64,000 bases of DNA from Centroberyx gerrardi (GCF_048128805.1 NC_136000.1:21942946-22006945), one strand, 5' to 3'. Shown: positions 46,801 to 60,682, counted from the stretch's first letter. Numbers and translations: made by a program. The notes: generated by a model from the letters alone, not told the origin.

Positions 46801-49800
46801 AACAGGAAGACATATGAAATAGAGTTGGTCTGACCTGCTGGATCCCCGTCATCGCTCCGTCTTCACCTTTTATTTGATGCGTGTGACACTCGTCGCTTCC
46901 AGGGCGTCACTCTGTGTCTGCATTTCATTCGGGGGGCTGTAGTCCTGTAAAGTGCAAGGCTCTCCCACGCAACCAACCTTCCTACCATTACCCCCCCTCC
47001 TTTCCACTGACTGGACCCCAGTTCAGTCTACAAATGCCCTCAAAAGCAAGGGCTTAAGTGTCTGTGCTATTGGGACAGGGAGTCCTCTCTGTGGCGGGTC
47101 TATTTAACGGGAACCAGGCTGGCCCAGAGTGGATGCTCCCTTATCAGTACAGGCAAGGCAGAGTGCCAGGATTGCATCACAGAAACCTGAAGAGTCTGTT
47201 TCTGGTATGTATTCTGATCCACTTGGTTAAGCTTCTCCCCAAGTCATGTTACAAAGTCTGCAACCCCGGCACTGAGGGGGGGTGTAGTCACACGGTAAGG
47301 TTTTTGGGGGACGAGGGAGTTTAGAGATGTGAAAGGTAAGGAGCGCGTACCTGTCCCAGTGGCAGGACCAGCCTTTAGGGGTGGCGTTAAGTTCGTAATG
47401 TTTTATGTGTTCGGCAGCTTCTTGCAGCCTGCGGCGAAGATAGACCCCGTTCAGAGCGCCCTCCCTCCAGTCAGCGATCCGCGTCTGAAAGACACAAAGG
47501 AGCAAAAGATGCACCAAGAGATGGGAGAGAAAAGGGGAGGGACAGGAGAGAAAAGATAAATGATAAAAGCCCAGAGAGTAGAAGTGGGAGGATAAGAAGG
47601 AGACAGAAAGAGAGGACAGAAGAATCAAGAGATGGATGAGTAACACAGAAGAATAATTACAGTAAGGTTCGAGAATGACACCTTGTGATGGATCATAATG
47701 AGAATTTTAAATATTAAATACTACCACATGGCTGTGTGCAAAATGGTATGAAACAAAATTAAGTATTAAATATTTTAGAGGTCGCAGTGGGATGGCTACA
47801 ACTGGAAGCTAGGATAACTTTGCTTAGAACCTGAACCATAATCTTCTCACCTCCGTTTGTAGCAGAAGCAACTGAAAGTTTGAGATTGCCTTTTTGTTTA
47901 TCCCCAGGAACTCCATCTTGCTGGTTAAGGTGTTAGCTAGCTCTCCGATCTGAAACTAAAACAATGTAAGCATGAAACAATTGTCTTACAGTTGTCACTT
48001 TATTAGGATCATCACCGTTATTATCACCATCATTATCACTATTATTATTATTACTATTATGCTGTTGTTACCTTGAGCTCCGGTGTTTCCACCTCCTCCT
48101 TTACCACAGCTTTTAAAGCAGTTTTCTCCTCAGTATTGTCTGCTTCATCTTCATCTACTTCTGCAGCCTTCTCTAAAACTTTAGATTGTGCTACAAGACA
48201 CAAAAGAAGCATTTTAAGTATGCAGGAATATTATCCATACCTAAGCAGTATAAAAGGTTGGTTGTTTCTAGTATAGAAAACAAATTTTTCAATCGTTTAG
48301 GCCACACAGAGCCCTGCATATGGGATATACATACAGTATGCGCTCATACACAAGACAGCACCGTAGAAATCAAACAAGCATCAACCAGTTCCAGGCTGAT
48401 TAATGTACATGCAAATACCAGGAAGTAGCTTGGTGATTTTGTGAACTGTTGTGGCTGTGTCAACGCATGAATTAATGTTTTGTTCAGCGATTCTCTTAGT
48501 TACAACACTGTGCTACCACAGCACTTTAAAGTCAATGTAGTTTCACTCACTCCAATCATGCATACCCCCCACCCCCCCCGAGCACCTAGACAGCATGCGG
48601 ACTTGTAATTATTTGGACTCACCTGTGTCTGTGTTCTCCTGTGTGTCTGACCCTCTACTGTTGGAATCTGGGCTCGCTGCACGGAGGAAGGCAGTCTTCC
48701 ACCGGGCTTTCTTCAGAGGAAGGCCACGAGAACCAGAGGCTTCCTGGCTCGTCTCAGAACAAGGACTGGAGCCCCCTGCACTCCCATCACCCTCCTCCAG
48801 TGCCCGCAGCTCAGCCTACGAGTCAGAGGTTTGGTTAGAGCTACATCACACAGACTGTGTTTCAACAGTAGATCACAAGAAATGGGTTCATGACAGACGT
48901 CTCAATGTTTCACAAGGACAAAAACACATCCTCTGCAGCACACAAACCCACCTTTTTCCTCTCCAGAGCCAGTTCCAGCTCCATAGTGTCCTCCTCTGTC
49001 TCCTCCTCAGCATCAGAGTTCTCTTCCGACTGATTCTTGCTAGAGAGTTCTTTCTGGACAGTAGGGAGTGCGTCTGTGTCACCCAGAGGGGTAGAGGGGG
49101 ACCCGGGAAGGCGACCACCTTCCCCGTCAGAGTCCAGACTGTTCTCCTTGTCCTCCAAACCTCCAAGCAACTTTTTCCTCCACTTCTCCTCTGCCTCTTT
49201 CACTTCAGAGGGGATAAGAGGACCAAGCAGAGAGGCAGCCACTCCTCGACGCTCCTCCTCTTCGCTTGTGAGGGCTACAACGCTCTCTATAACCTCCTTT
49301 AAGACAAGCATATGATGACAGATTAGAACTCTGAATACATTTTTTTGCTTCATAGAATCAAGTTTATTTCAATTTGTATTGAAACTTACCTTTGCTTTTG
49401 GCTCCTTCTTTGATGCTGGGGCTGTAGCAGATGCAGTGTTTTGCTCTGCCTGATAACCTGTCTGCGTTGTACCATTTCCATTAACAGCAGAGCTACAAAG
49501 GAACACACACCAAGAGATCAGATGCAGGTCCCTTGATTAACTTTACTCTATAGTTGGATTCCTTTACTGGAAAGGGCATCCAGAAAACCAAAAACCAGTA
49601 TACCTGGACATGATAGGTATGGCCTCAATGTCTCTGACTTTAAGGCAAGAGCTATGCACATTTGTGAAACATACTCAGGCTTGTCTGTATTATGTAATAT
49701 GAGCAATGCGCTCTTACCTGTTGGCGTACTGCTGCAGGCCTTGCACCTGATCAGCTAAATAATGAGGTAGCTCCCAGGAGACCTCGTTGGTCAGCGTGTT

Positions 49801-52261
49801 CCAATAGTAGTAGCAGCCGGAGTTATCATCCCACACCTCCTGCCAGTCTCCCATTTCCACACCCACTGGAATAAGAAGACATAGACATTTAAAATTCTTA
49901 CAAATTTAGGCTATGCCCTGAATGATTTCTATGAAATTGTAGTAACTTTGAGGGTATAACCTAAACATCTTCCAAACACTGCCATATTGGTTATGGCGAA
50001 TGGTGAATTTTTCCACTTAAACAGTCACTTTGGCAAGTAACCAAGCAGTATTCTGAAGTTCTTTTCCAATCTAGAATTATTTTTTTAACCAATATTTAAA
50101 AATTAAGTGGCCGGGTGTTTTTCCAACTCAACCAGAAATTGTGGCCAGGGGGATAAATATGATTGTTTCCTTCTCTTATGTACACTACTTTAATAAATAT
50201 GTCACTGCTTTGTTGTATTATAATAGACACAGCAAAAAGAGCACACTGCCAACCAAAATCTTGCAGAACAGGCACACTTTATTTTGAAAACTGCACAGAT
50301 AGTTACCTCCAGCTAATGAGTACTGAGTATTGTACTCAAACTCAGCCGCAGTGCTTTGTTGATCCTGTCCCTCATTGGCTGCTGTTTGCTGAGCATTAAG
50401 TTCAGGTCTTGGCGGGATGGTAGCTGGGACTGAAGGGTTAGATGTGGGATCATCTGAACTTGGCTGAGTGGTAATTGCATCAATTTCCTGTACCAGGGAA
50501 GAAGGACATTGGGGATTAATATTTTTGCCAAAACAAATTATTTTTCATTCCCAAGAATGACCCCCATTTTTCTTAGCAATCCCTGCCCATCCCATTAAAC
50601 AATAATGACATTTCTTAATGCAAGACTAGGCCTAATTTAGTAACCCACCTAAAATCTATTTTAAAACTTGGAAAACAAAAACCGCAGTCTACTAAATTGT
50701 TTAGGATTTGCCCGTCACCTATAACTATCCAAGATTGAGGTAGGCCAACAGATGTTGTTACAATTTCTCCTTTTAGTTTACCACTACACACTGTGCTGCC
50801 TTCATAACTTATCTCCTCCAAAGATTTTCACTTTAATGTAGCCTACGATCTTCTCAGTAGGCCAAAACATATGGTGGAGGCTGTGTTGCACCATGTTTCT
50901 AGTAACGTTATAAAATTTATACCAGATGGCCTTGAGTGATTTCTGCAGGTCCTACCATAATAATACAACTCCTACATGAACCATTGTGCTGAACCATTTG
51001 AGCACTGACTGCATTTGTTTTGCTCAGTCAGGGGGTGTGTATGCAGCACAGATTGGAAAGGAGGGGTGGAGGCAGGTTTTGTCTTTGTTTTGATTTACAT
51101 TCTTCTCATCTTTGCGCCTGCAGGGGTGCCATTTTACAAAAATCTTACATAGTATAACTTTAACAATACAGTTAAAGATCAACGCTGATGGTTAAGGCAG
51201 GAAGCAAATGATACATACCGCCATGAAGTTGGCCAGTGTACTGTCAATGTCGGCTGACTGGTTGTGTTGAGACTTCACAGTTGAATGCTGGGAGTCACCA
51301 GTGTCCTCGTCGTCACTGTCCTCGTAGGCTCCAAGGAGGGACAAGCCCTCTAAAGGTTGAGACAAAACAGTGCTTTGTTAATTCATATGACTATTTCTCC
51401 ATATATGTGAGCCAATGAAATACAAACGGCCCCGCCACACACACACAGACACACACACACATCTTACCTGTGGCCTTTACTGTGGGGGCCTTCATGTTTG
51501 TGCTTCTTTCTCTCAAGAATCTGTGTGCATCCCCTTCCTGTTCGTCTGTAAATAGAGTTAATCACGTCGTTAAGCTTCTATTGTGGCTAGAGGAAGCTAA
51601 CACATGCATTTAACTATTAGACGATGGCGAAGCGTAAATATACTAAAGGACTCATCCAAAGCTTTTCATAATGTAACATTAGCCAACACAGACTTGATAG
51701 CTACCATTTAGCCCACATACATCCCGTTGTGTCTCTCCCTTACAGACAAAGCTAGTAAAAAAAATAACGTTATTGATGTTTTTCTTTAGGTTAGCTAACT
51801 AATTGAGTTGTTCAGCAGCCGTTAGCTATTTTAACTAACAACACACCTAACGTTAACGCTGCAGAAGCATTTAGCTAGCGAGCTAGCTTAGTATGCTAGC
51901 CGATATCCCAAATATCCGTTAAGTGTAACATCGTGTGAGCTACATAGCGTTATTATATATAACGTTATTTATGTCGGCGACAAAATACATCCGCGCGAGT
52001 TACAGGCGACTAATCAAGCAGATGGCGTTAGGTGAATTTATTTTCTTTTGTAACAGATGGGCCCATTCTTCTCAACCCCGACACTTTAGCATTAGCCTGT
52101 CCGCTAGCAAACCAAGCACTTCGCACGTTACATTTACCTTCTGATCCCGAAGCTGCCTCTTCCCTCTCCCCAGCAGTCCCACTGCGGAGCCCAGGTGGTG
52201 AAAGCTGTAGTATTGTTCTCCGACCAACTGTTCCTCCTGTAAGACGAGTTTTCTTTCCCAT
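43823..52261 (-). CDS. fnbp4: Formin-binding protein 4
   Basis: Seventeen exons give 896 residues (52138-52261, 51468-51545, 51219-51349, 50307-50487, 49718-49865, 49390-49492, 48952-49296, 48623-48815, 48072-48190, 47851-47955, 47351-47484, 46163-46332, 45629-45927, 45383-45500, 44633-44826, 44247-44404, 43823-43913). Two WW domains are clear: GDWQEVWDDNSGCYYYWNT...EVSWELP (exon 5), and GWSCHWDR joined to REHRRYFYVNDRTSASQWDFP across exons 11-12. The N terminus MGKKTRLTGG...RRTILQLSPPG, the blocks LLGAYEDSDDED and DIDSTLANFMAEIDAIT, long proline runs (exons 13 and 15) and the C-terminal FEALPADWRERLKKRK all match FNBP4. The WW domains bind proline-rich ligands such as formins, and the protein is nuclear and linked to splicing and actin regulators. 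It lies head to head with the seipin gene. Confidence 0.95.
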
Positions 52262-52757
52262 CCCTGCCCGAGGGCCTACTAAAGTCCGCTGGCGTTTGAT
52301 CGAGAGGCGTTGGGCTTCGGAGCTGCCACAAAAGAAGCGATGAACTTCCGGGTCAAAGGATGTTCCGTGTTCTGCGGTTGTGTTGTCTAGCTGCAGCTAA
52401 TTTGCTAACGAACGCAGTTTAAAACCTCCTTGGTTTAAAAGCCAGGGGAAAATATCAACGGACAGCTGAGAAGCCAGACATGTTTTAATTTTTGCTAAGT
52501 TTCTCAGCCTGGCCTTGCGCGCTGACACGTTTATCTGCTGTAAATGATGTTGGGCTCTCAGTGATGTGAGTGGTAGCTCAACAGACAAGTCATGGGAGGG
52601 TGAAGAAAAACAATTAAGAAGCTTCGGAGGGGAGGCACCCACTGATATATAAGGATAGGACCCACCTCGGGAGCAACATCCAACGTCTCGAGAGAGCTCA
52701 AAGGCAAAACTGCCGAGTGTCAAGACTGGATACCGTTACTGGAGACTGGAAGACACC
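52262..52757. promoter_or_regulatory. Shared fnbp4 / seipin promoter interval
   Basis: About 500 bp separate the two divergent start codons. TATATAAG at 52646-52653 would place seipin transcription near 52680 with an uninterrupted 5' UTR of about 80 bp. On the fnbp4 side the sequence is GC-richer with no TATA box. Confidence 0.5.
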
Positions 52758-53918
52758 ATGGGGGGTGTGATGGGACCGGTTCTGCTGTGGCTGCAGGATG
52801 TGGCTGCTGTTACTCTCCTCAAAGCCCGTCGGACTTTACTTCAGGCTGCCATCCTTTGTTGTGTTCTACTTCTGCTGCTTTGGGTGTCTATCTTTCTCTA
52901 TGGAAGCTTCTATTACTCCTACATGCCCACTGTCAGCTTCTCTACCCCTGTGCACTACTACTACAGGTCTGACTGTGATGCCTCCGAGTCAGGACTTTGT
53001 TCATTCCCTATGGCCAACATCTCACTCCTGAAGAATGAAAAAGACCAGGTGATGGCTTACGGTCAGCCATATCGAATATCTTTGGAGCTAGAGATGCCGG
53101 AGTCTCCAGTGAACGAACAGCTGGGCATGTTCATGATCAAGATGTCTTGCTACACTAAGGGTGGTAAGACTGTCTCATCGGTGGGACGTTCTGCCATGCT
53201 GCATTACCGCTCCAGCCTTCTGCAGACCCTGAGCACTTTACTGTTCTCTCCTCTGCTGCTGACTGGCATGGCAGAGCAGAAGCAACTACTAGAAGTAGAA
53301 CTCTTCTCAGACTACAAGGCGAATGCTTATCAACCCACTGTCGGTGCAGTCATCGAGGTCCAGTCTAAACGAGTGCAGATCTATTCATCCCAGCTTCGTA
53401 TCCATGCTTACTTTACTGGAATAAGATTTGTGCTGTACAACTTCCCCTTGACCTCTGCAGTGATTGGTGTGGCCAGCAACTTCACCTTCCTCAGTGTCAT
53501 TGTGCTTTTCAGCTACCTGCAGTTCATATGGGGCGGCCTGTGGCCTCCAGAGCAACTCAGAATCAGGGTCATGATGGGGGATAACACCCGCTTCCAGCAG
53601 AGGAAAGAGGAGGCTCGCAAGCGCATGGAGACGGCATCGTCACAGAAGGAACCTGAAGCACCCAGTGTGATTGGATCTGTGGATGATCCGTCTGATTTTC
53701 AGGGAAATGACACAGCACCGGAGCCGTCATCAAAGAGGCCCTCAGTAGTCCCAGACGCCCCCGAGGCTGCCGATGCAGATACAAACGGCAAAGGGCCTCA
53801 TGACTCTGAGGGGCCTGAGGAGAAGGAAGGCTCAGACACGGTGTTGGAGGGATGCCAGCTGCCTCACCAGGCTGAATCCACTCTCCGACAGAGACCCGGG
53901 CCCTGGATGAGCCTGTGA
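52758..53918 (+). CDS. bscl2: Seipin, single-exon gene
   Basis: A 386-residue seipin in one uninterrupted frame. Seipin is an endoplasmic reticulum membrane protein that forms rings at ER-lipid droplet contacts and directs droplet growth. Membrane segments lie at about 27-49 and 231-253, with the lumenal domain between them. Strongly conserved blocks include [58 protein letters not shown] and [17 protein letters not shown]. The N-glycosylation site NIS (87-89) corresponds to the NVS mutated in human motor neuropathy. The C-terminal tail is acidic, diverged and ends near LRQRPGPW, like human LRQRP. Mammalian BSCL2 is split by many introns, so a single exon suggests a functional retrocopy or total intron loss. 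It could be the paralogue sometimes called bscl2-like. A poly(A) signal AATAAA is at 55397-55402. Confidence 0.93.
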   Translation: MGGVMGPVLLWLQDVAAVTLLKARRTLLQAAILCCVLLLLLWVSIFLYGSFYYSYMPTVSFSTPVHYYYRSDCDASESGLCSFPMANISLLKNEKDQVMAYGQPYRISLELEMPESPVNEQLGMFMIKMSCYTKGGKTVSSVGRSAMLHYRSSLLQTLSTLLFSPLLLTGMAEQKQLLEVELFSDYKANAYQPTVGAVIEVQSKRVQIYSSQLRIHAYFTGIRFVLYNFPLTSAVIGVASNFTFLSVIVLFSYLQFIWGGLWPPEQLRIRVMMGDNTRFQQRKEEARKRMETASSQKEPEAPSVIGSVDDPSDFQGNDTAPEPSSKRPSVVPDAPEAADADTNGKGPHDSEGPEEKEGSDTVLEGCQLPHQAESTLRQRPGPWMSL

Positions 53919-56900
53919 ACCACAGGGCTGCATGCAAACAGATACCTACTGTATAATGCCAGTAATGTGCCCGTTTCTTTCACAGGTGTGAAAGTTATTG
54001 GGCAGACTCAAGCAAGTCGTTGGCACAAATACAGATGCATGTGAAAATATTCCCTGTCTTGTTTTAGTTTAGACTTACTGTCCTGTCTTGATAACACGTT
54101 TACCTCATTGTAACCTGAAAATGTTTACTCGCTTCTTTTGCCTTAGTGTTTTGTGACATCTGAATTACGATGATACCCACAGCAGGAGGTGTTACATTCC
54201 TACTTTCAGTACTCCTTCGCTCGTCCAACAGTCAAGCTATATTGCCAGTAGGCATTTGGCATTATCATCAGGCGTCAGCCATCGAGTTAACACACCCTTT
54301 TGAGTCAGCTGAACCTGCTCATGTTGTGCTGCTGCTTCTGACAGTGAGGTGGCATTTTCTCACATTAAGACCAGCTTACATTCAGCTGTCAGTGGATGAC
54401 GCACACATCCTGCCTATCCTCCCATCATAAAAAAAGGCAATTGTGATTCAGATTGTGCTTGTTCTGTTTACCTGGTCAAACATCAGTATTCTTGATCCTA
54501 CTGTTGGATGCAATACAACATTCTTCCATGTAGTTCCCCTATAAGGGTGAACGTGCAAAACAAGATTTTGACTGCATTTTGCATCCTCAAAGCCGTTCCA
54601 CACTCATTTAGACGATTGACGTAAACATGCCTCATGACACTTTTTCTCAGCGGCTCAGTCAGAGCAATTTGATTTGGAAATTTAGCCTGAGAAAGCAGCC
54701 TTGTTTTTTTTTTCTTGGAAAGTAAGTTCCAAGAAAAAAAATGTTTTGTGGGTCCAGCCTAAGGGATTTAAGCAATTTGGTGCATTTTCAATGCATATTC
54801 ATCTTGCAATTAGATAAGTTCCGCCTTAATGTTATTTAACTGCCATAGCACATTTACAGATCCAACATGGTTACAAAGTTGTACTTCATTTCCTGGTATC
54901 TGCATCCAATGTCTGTTACAATGTAGTTCTTAACCCTGCAATTTGATGTTGTGAAAAATGGTGTTCTCTTTTATTGTTTTGTTGTCACAGGGGACTATGA
55001 AGGTATTTTAGATAGGTATGTTAGGCAATATAGGAATATTATCTTTTCTTAACTTTTAATTATTTAACCTTGAGATACATAGATAAGAAGGAAAAGTGTA
55101 GTTATTGTTTGGAAAATGATGCTGGTCAATGGAGCTAATGAAGTGAAGGTAATGTAGAAATTGTTGGAATGTGGCTCTATGTTTTTACCTACACTTCATG
55201 GGAATTAGGGTTTAAGCAAGTTTATGGAAGACTTTGTGCAAGTTGTATAGGATTTGATACCAAAGATATTGTTAGATAAGACAAGGCAGTGCACTTCTGT
55301 GATGTGTCATCTTGTTCTCTGCACTGCAAAATATCATTGTACATGCCTCTGGAATTAATACAAAAGTCGATGTTATTTATGCGTTGATACAAATCTAATA
55401 AATGCTATGAACACATATATTGGTGCACTTCACTTTCTTTTTTTATCTTAATTTCTAGTCTTGGCGAGTGCAACATTTCCCACCTGTCAGATAATAACTC
55501 AACTCTTAAAAACCAACAGAATTTCTGAAGATATTTCTTACATGCCCCATGAGCACTTACACATTTTAAAACTTGCTTTGGTTCAGCTTGTATTGAGTAC
55601 ACCTTATAGTATTTTGTTACTATAGAAATAACTGTATACTGTACATTTATCTAACAGTTAAGTGTTTGGTGCTTTAGAGTTTTTGGCTTGACCCATTGAC
55701 ATGAAGCCATGCCAACTCAGGTAGTGGTAAACAGTTCACCCAAAAAATGATTTTCCCTTTCAGGTTGTTTCATTTGATTAATTATCAGAAGAAGCCTAGG
55801 GCCTGAAAACAATTTTGCATTTCACAAGAAAACAATTTTGCAATTCACAAGTTCAAATTTGATATTCTTGAACCTAATTCAACATGTTAAATCACTAAAA
55901 GAATTTAGAGGCATTTTGGAACAAATCTAGACATAAAGTTGAATAGTAGGTGAACAAGATAGAAGAACAAGACATTGATGAGAATCAGTTTAATGGTAAT
56001 TCAAAATGTGAGTCTGCTGCATGCTGATGAGAGCAAGGCCAGCCAAAGTTACAGTTTCAGATTTACAACACTGCATTTTGCCACCTGAAAGCTGATTGTA
56101 ATGCCACAAGTAAAAATTAGAATTGAAAAATTGAATTAAAATAAAATTAGGAGAAGTTAGGAGAGTTTTAGGTAAAATACATCATATATGTATGCAATAA
56201 GTAAACACAATTTGCAATCTACATGTTGATCAACCCTGTAAGAGCGTTGGCAAATAGTAACCAAGTTGATGTGTTGAGGCTTGTGTGATAACATGGAACG
56301 CTTGTACATGAGATCTTCATGAGTTTCAATATGATTTAGAGTTTTGTGAATAAAATAGCTCATTGTAGACAGATTATGCCTGTGCCCCCTTACAAACCTC
56401 ACAAAACTGCTCTTAACTCTTTAAAGACAGATCAAAGACAGTTTGCTGAAAATCCTGTGACTTGAGAAGGTGTCCACAGTGTATACCCAATGATGAAATG
56501 TATACTTGAATGATAAAATAGACAGATGTCTCTATACAGTCTTTGGACTTGTAGAATTATCTAAGGTCATAACACACAACAAAATAGGTGTCATCTTTTA
56601 CAGGAAGCTGGATGAAATTGAAACAACTGAATTTGTGTTTATGCTATAAGAAACACACACATTTCCACATATGTACAAGCGCTGGTATGCAGCCCATTTA
56701 AATCTCACTTTTTGCCGTTTTGCTCAAAGGGATGCAAAATGCCAAAATGATGTATTATGGAATGATAGTTTATCTTGTTTACAGTAGGATTTCTGTTGCG
56801 CTGTAGAAGTGGAGCACTGCATTTTGTTTGTGTTGGTGAGATCGTATTTTATAATCTGTTTCAAATCAGAACCTTTTGGCGATGATATTAAAGCCCATTA

Positions 56901-57793
56901 GCAGTCTTTATTCAAAGCCACAAGCCCAATCTATCAGATGAATTATGCATTGGTCTGGATAAGGAGTGCACTAATTGACTTCAACCATCCATCATTTGTA
57001 TTAAAACCTCACTGTATTTAGCCTCAGCAGGTACAGATATTATCTCAGGGTCTGCTGTACTAAGAAATCTTATTATGGATTCTGTTCTTTTACTCTGAAG
57101 TACGAACTCACACATACTTTTTGAGTTAGTGACATCTCTTCCGTTTTGTTGAATTGATGCTTAAGTTGTGCATCCGCTGACATCAGGATTGTCTCAGGAT
57201 TGTCTCACAAATCTGCAAAAAAAGATCTGTTTATCAAATAAAAATACATACTTGCCAGTATTGTTTTGATTCCATAGATGTGCAAGTACAATTTCCAAGA
57301 AATATGCCATGCAACATGAGATGAAATAATTCAAAACAATTTGACTAATTGACGAGAAAAATCGAAACCATCTCAGACCATAATGGCCTATTAGTGGACT
57401 TAGGGGAATTGTTTTACGATGGCTGTGAAAAAGAATCACAATTTAAAATGATACTGTTGCTGCAAAGACTCGTCTGACGAGCCAAACACAGTTTTAGAAA
57501 TCGAAAAAAAGAAACTGTTATTTCATTCAGTGTCAATATCCAATGTCAAAACATATTTTATTTGTGCTAATATCATTGGATGATCCATCTTTTCCTTTTC
57601 ACACCATCCAAGTTTTTGTGGCCAACAAACAACTGTAGCTGCTTCTTACTTTGTATGTTGAAGTCCATATCATTGGGTTCACCTTATATGGAACAAATAC
57701 CATCAGGCTGCTAAGTGTTCCTGTTGAGTGGCGTCCTGCGCTGGCGGGCCTTTCCACAGCTGAAGGTCAGCTTGTTCCTCGACCCTGAACGCT
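53919..57793. other. Seipin 3' UTR and gap to lrrc10
   Basis: The first 1.5 kb is a plausible long seipin 3' UTR ending near 55420. The rest is AT-rich with no gene that I can support. The right end is the lrrc10 3' UTR. Confidence 0.5.
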
Positions 57794-58609
57794 CTATTCC
57801 TCCTCAGGCGGTACTTCCTTGACCTCCGCTGTAGTCTCGCTCGCTGGTTTCGACCCATCATCATCCTGCTCATCATCTGAGCTGTCCGCCCAGCGCCCAA
57901 CCCTCCTGACTCCCTCGTCCACCACCGGGGCGTTAACACAGGGGTTATGGTCATAGATGACAAGTTTCAACCCCTGCAGGTGGGACAAACCTGGAAAGTG
58001 GCGTATTTTGTTCCGGTCCACGTCGATGACGGCGAGAAAGTGCATCTCCAGCAGCACAGGCGGGAACTCTGCCAGCTGGTTCCCAGCGAGCCAGATACTC
58101 CGCAGCTCCTCCAGCCCTCCCAGCTCCATAGGCAAACTCCGAATCTGGTTATAACCGAGGTGCAGGGTCTTGAGATTGGGGAGCTCGCAAACCACCTTGG
58201 GGAACTCAGTGAAGCAGTTAGTCTCCAGCCACAGAGTGTTCAGCTCCTTCAGCTGTTTCAGTTCCCTGGGGAGGCGGTACAGCCTGTTGTTGCCCAGGTA
58301 AAGGATACTGAGCTGGGGCAATCTGCAGACGACTGCAGGAAGCTCCTCGAAGCAGTTGAAGTCGAGGGCCAGCAGCTGCAGCTTCCTCAGGCCCTGCAGC
58401 TCGGCCGGTAAGCTGCTGAGGTTGTTGTCGCTCAGGTAGAGCTTCACCAGCTCATCGAAGGCGCAGGCGGCGGCGGGCAGGCGCCGCAGCTGCCGGCTGC
58501 TCAGGTCCAGGGTTCGATCCGGGGGCATTTCCTTCAGGTCGCCCACTAGGAAGCGCTGACAGTGCTCCGAGGGGATGAAGGCAATAACCCCCCGCATGGC
58601 GTTCCCCAT
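57794..58609 (-). CDS. lrrc10: Leucine-rich repeat protein 10
   Basis: A single-exon, 271-residue protein made almost entirely of leucine-rich repeats (about residues 30-225, with LxxLxLxxNxLxxLP units such as LVKLYLSDNNLSSLP and LSILYLGNNRLYRLP). The N terminus MGNAMRGVIAFIPSEHCQRF and the C-terminal cap LKLVIYDHNPCVNAP...GVRRVGRWA are specific to LRRC10. This is a heart-restricted sarcomere and dyad-associated protein; the single-exon layout is normal for it. The tail after residue 240 is acidic and species-variable. The MGN start could allow N-myristoylation (glycine 2), though I have no direct evidence for it. Confidence 0.95.
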   Translation of the reverse strand: MGNAMRGVIAFIPSEHCQRFLVGDLKEMPPDRTLDLSSRQLRRLPAAACAFDELVKLYLSDNNLSSLPAELQGLRKLQLLALDFNCFEELPAVVCRLPQLSILYLGNNRLYRLPRELKQLKELNTLWLETNCFTEFPKVVCELPNLKTLHLGYNQIRSLPMELGGLEELRSIWLAGNQLAEFPPVLLEMHFLAVIDVDRNKIRHFPGLSHLQGLKLVIYDHNPCVNAPVVDEGVRRVGRWADSSDDEQDDDGSKPASETTAEVKEVPPEEE

Positions 58610-60419
58610 CCTGCTGCCTCACTCGCTGGTCACCTCCACATCAGTTTAGTGCCAGACAAGGGGCTGCATGCAGGGAGACTCTGGGCGTCATTAAATTCAT
58701 TTCATGGCATCCCATAGACTCTCTTCCACCGCCCTCTGAAGTTATTGATCTTAATACTACGCAAAAAAAAAAGTGTAACAATGTAATACAGCAACAGCAG
58801 GCACAGCAATCACAGCAACACCCTTTCATTTGATAAAAGCCATGCTGGTGAGTCATTTCAAAGCATCTAATTGCAATGAGAAGAGAGGGTTAGTATATAA
58901 GCATCACCAATGAGCAAAAAGAAAATAGGAAATAGAATTAGTGTAAGGATTTTCATCATTACAATTTAAAAAGACCTACTTCTCACTGCCTCCCTATGTT
59001 GTCCATGATCTCCCAAAGTATGCCATTTGTTTATCGAACTTAATGAGGAGAATACATATCGTATTCCCCCGTTAGATGTTCCCCTGTGCCGTCCTCTCAC
59101 TATCTCTCAGTGGCTCTGAGCTTTGCCCCTGACTCTCAAGCGATAGCAACCACTAGCTGCTCTCTCCTCCCCATTTGTGCCTAATGACTTTCCCCTTTTC
59201 TTCTCAGACATGACAGAGGTGGGAGAGGGAGACAGGGAGGGGCAGGCCGAGGGTTTCAGAGTGCCACGGATAAGCATAAGAAGTGCTTTGTGATGAGAGA
59301 GCAGGGAAGGTCATTTACATGCATTACAAACAGCCCGGACACAGCTCAGGGTCTGTGTACCTCCGAGCCAAACAAGTGGACCTCTCCACTAACTACTGAA
59401 TGATCTGCAGAGTTTCTCGCTGTTTGCAGTGGGACTCGGTCCATGCTTTGAGTCTGTAGGTGTTTTGCTTTTACTGAGATTGTAGTAACTCATTGGGTGG
59501 TATGAAATGTTTGCTGCAGGGAGTGGAAAATGAAGTAACAGCCACCCCAACAAAAAAAAAGAAAAGAAAAGAGGCGTATCGGGGGGTTGTTTGTGGCAGG
59601 GCAGGTCTGTGTTTTGTCAGCACCACGTTGTGGATGCCTGCTTCAGCCGCTCGCATATAGACTTGGTATGCATTGTGGATTCAAGACCTACACTTGCATG
59701 CAAAAGTTATAGTTTAAGCCATTCTTGATGTAAAAAAATCTGCAAATCCTAAAGCTCATTTCTAAGATTTCCATTCATAGGCATAATTTGGAATGACATT
59801 TTCCATTTACATCTCATATCGGAATGTTTTATTCCTGAACTGTGAAAGCGGCATATCGCTCCTGTCAGTCGGAGGTGTGATTTGTCCGTGCTATCTCATG
59901 TACCTTCATTAGGGCTATTTTCTAACCAGATAAAACTGGGAAGGAATTTCATTTTCCTTATCAGAGGGGGCACTGGCTACCCCCCATTCTGTTTCTGTTC
60001 ACTGACAGACTGTTTTTAGCACTTGTCCTCCTCGTCCACTTATTGTCTGGGGGCCTCTGACAGGCAACAGTAGCGCTCAGGCTGGGCAGAGAAAAAGTAC
60101 CATATGATTGGCACAATAAATACCACCATCACCTTTTCTTGGAACATCTGTAGTTTCAGTAGGTAGCGAGTAATTTGTTCAAATTTAACAAGGGAGATAA
60201 TGGGGAGAGAAAATGTGGTTTCTCCAGTCCTAGTACAACAAACAAAGGGCATGCATTTCATTTATAAGCCTACTGACAATTTAGGGAGCTGTAAGTTGTG
60301 GAAATAACTCTTCTGTGAGACTAACAAATTTCTGCTGTATTTTCAGGTCACACCTTGACACTTCAGCTGCAAATACTCTGATGCGAGTGCATTATTGAAG
60401 AAATTAGTTAAACAAGTGT
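58610..60419. other. lrrc10 upstream region
   Basis: The lrrc10 promoter and upstream DNA. No second gene is visible, and I could not place a convincing cardiac enhancer by eye. Confidence 0.4.
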
Positions 60420-60681
60420 TGTAGAAGTGGCAGGAATGCGGAGACGGACAACTTCTCATGTTGACTACACCAACTCGTGTGTCATTTATTTTTAACCCAC
60501 AGAGCAAGACAATTTACCTCAAAACACAACATTACGTCGAGCTGACGTCGGACTCAGAAAACCAGACTTTCTTAAAAGGGACCGTGTCTCCTTAACCCTG
60601 AGAAGCACACAATATAACTGCGTGTGTTAAACATACCCAAACCACAGATTATGGTGAATAATGTCTATAGAGTCCGCCACA
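60420..60681 (-). repeat. Left (3') LTR
   Basis: This starts TGTAGAAGTGG and ends CCGCCACA, giving TG...CA ends and a length of 262 bp. The inner border was set by the neighbouring polypurine tract. The first 87 bp recur at 63914-64000. Confidence 0.8.
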
Positions 60682-60682
60682 T

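Noticed and set aside
57947-58411. A 154-codon plus-strand frame opposite lrrc10
   Set aside because: Shadow of the leucine-rich repeats; lrrc10 itself is unambiguous.
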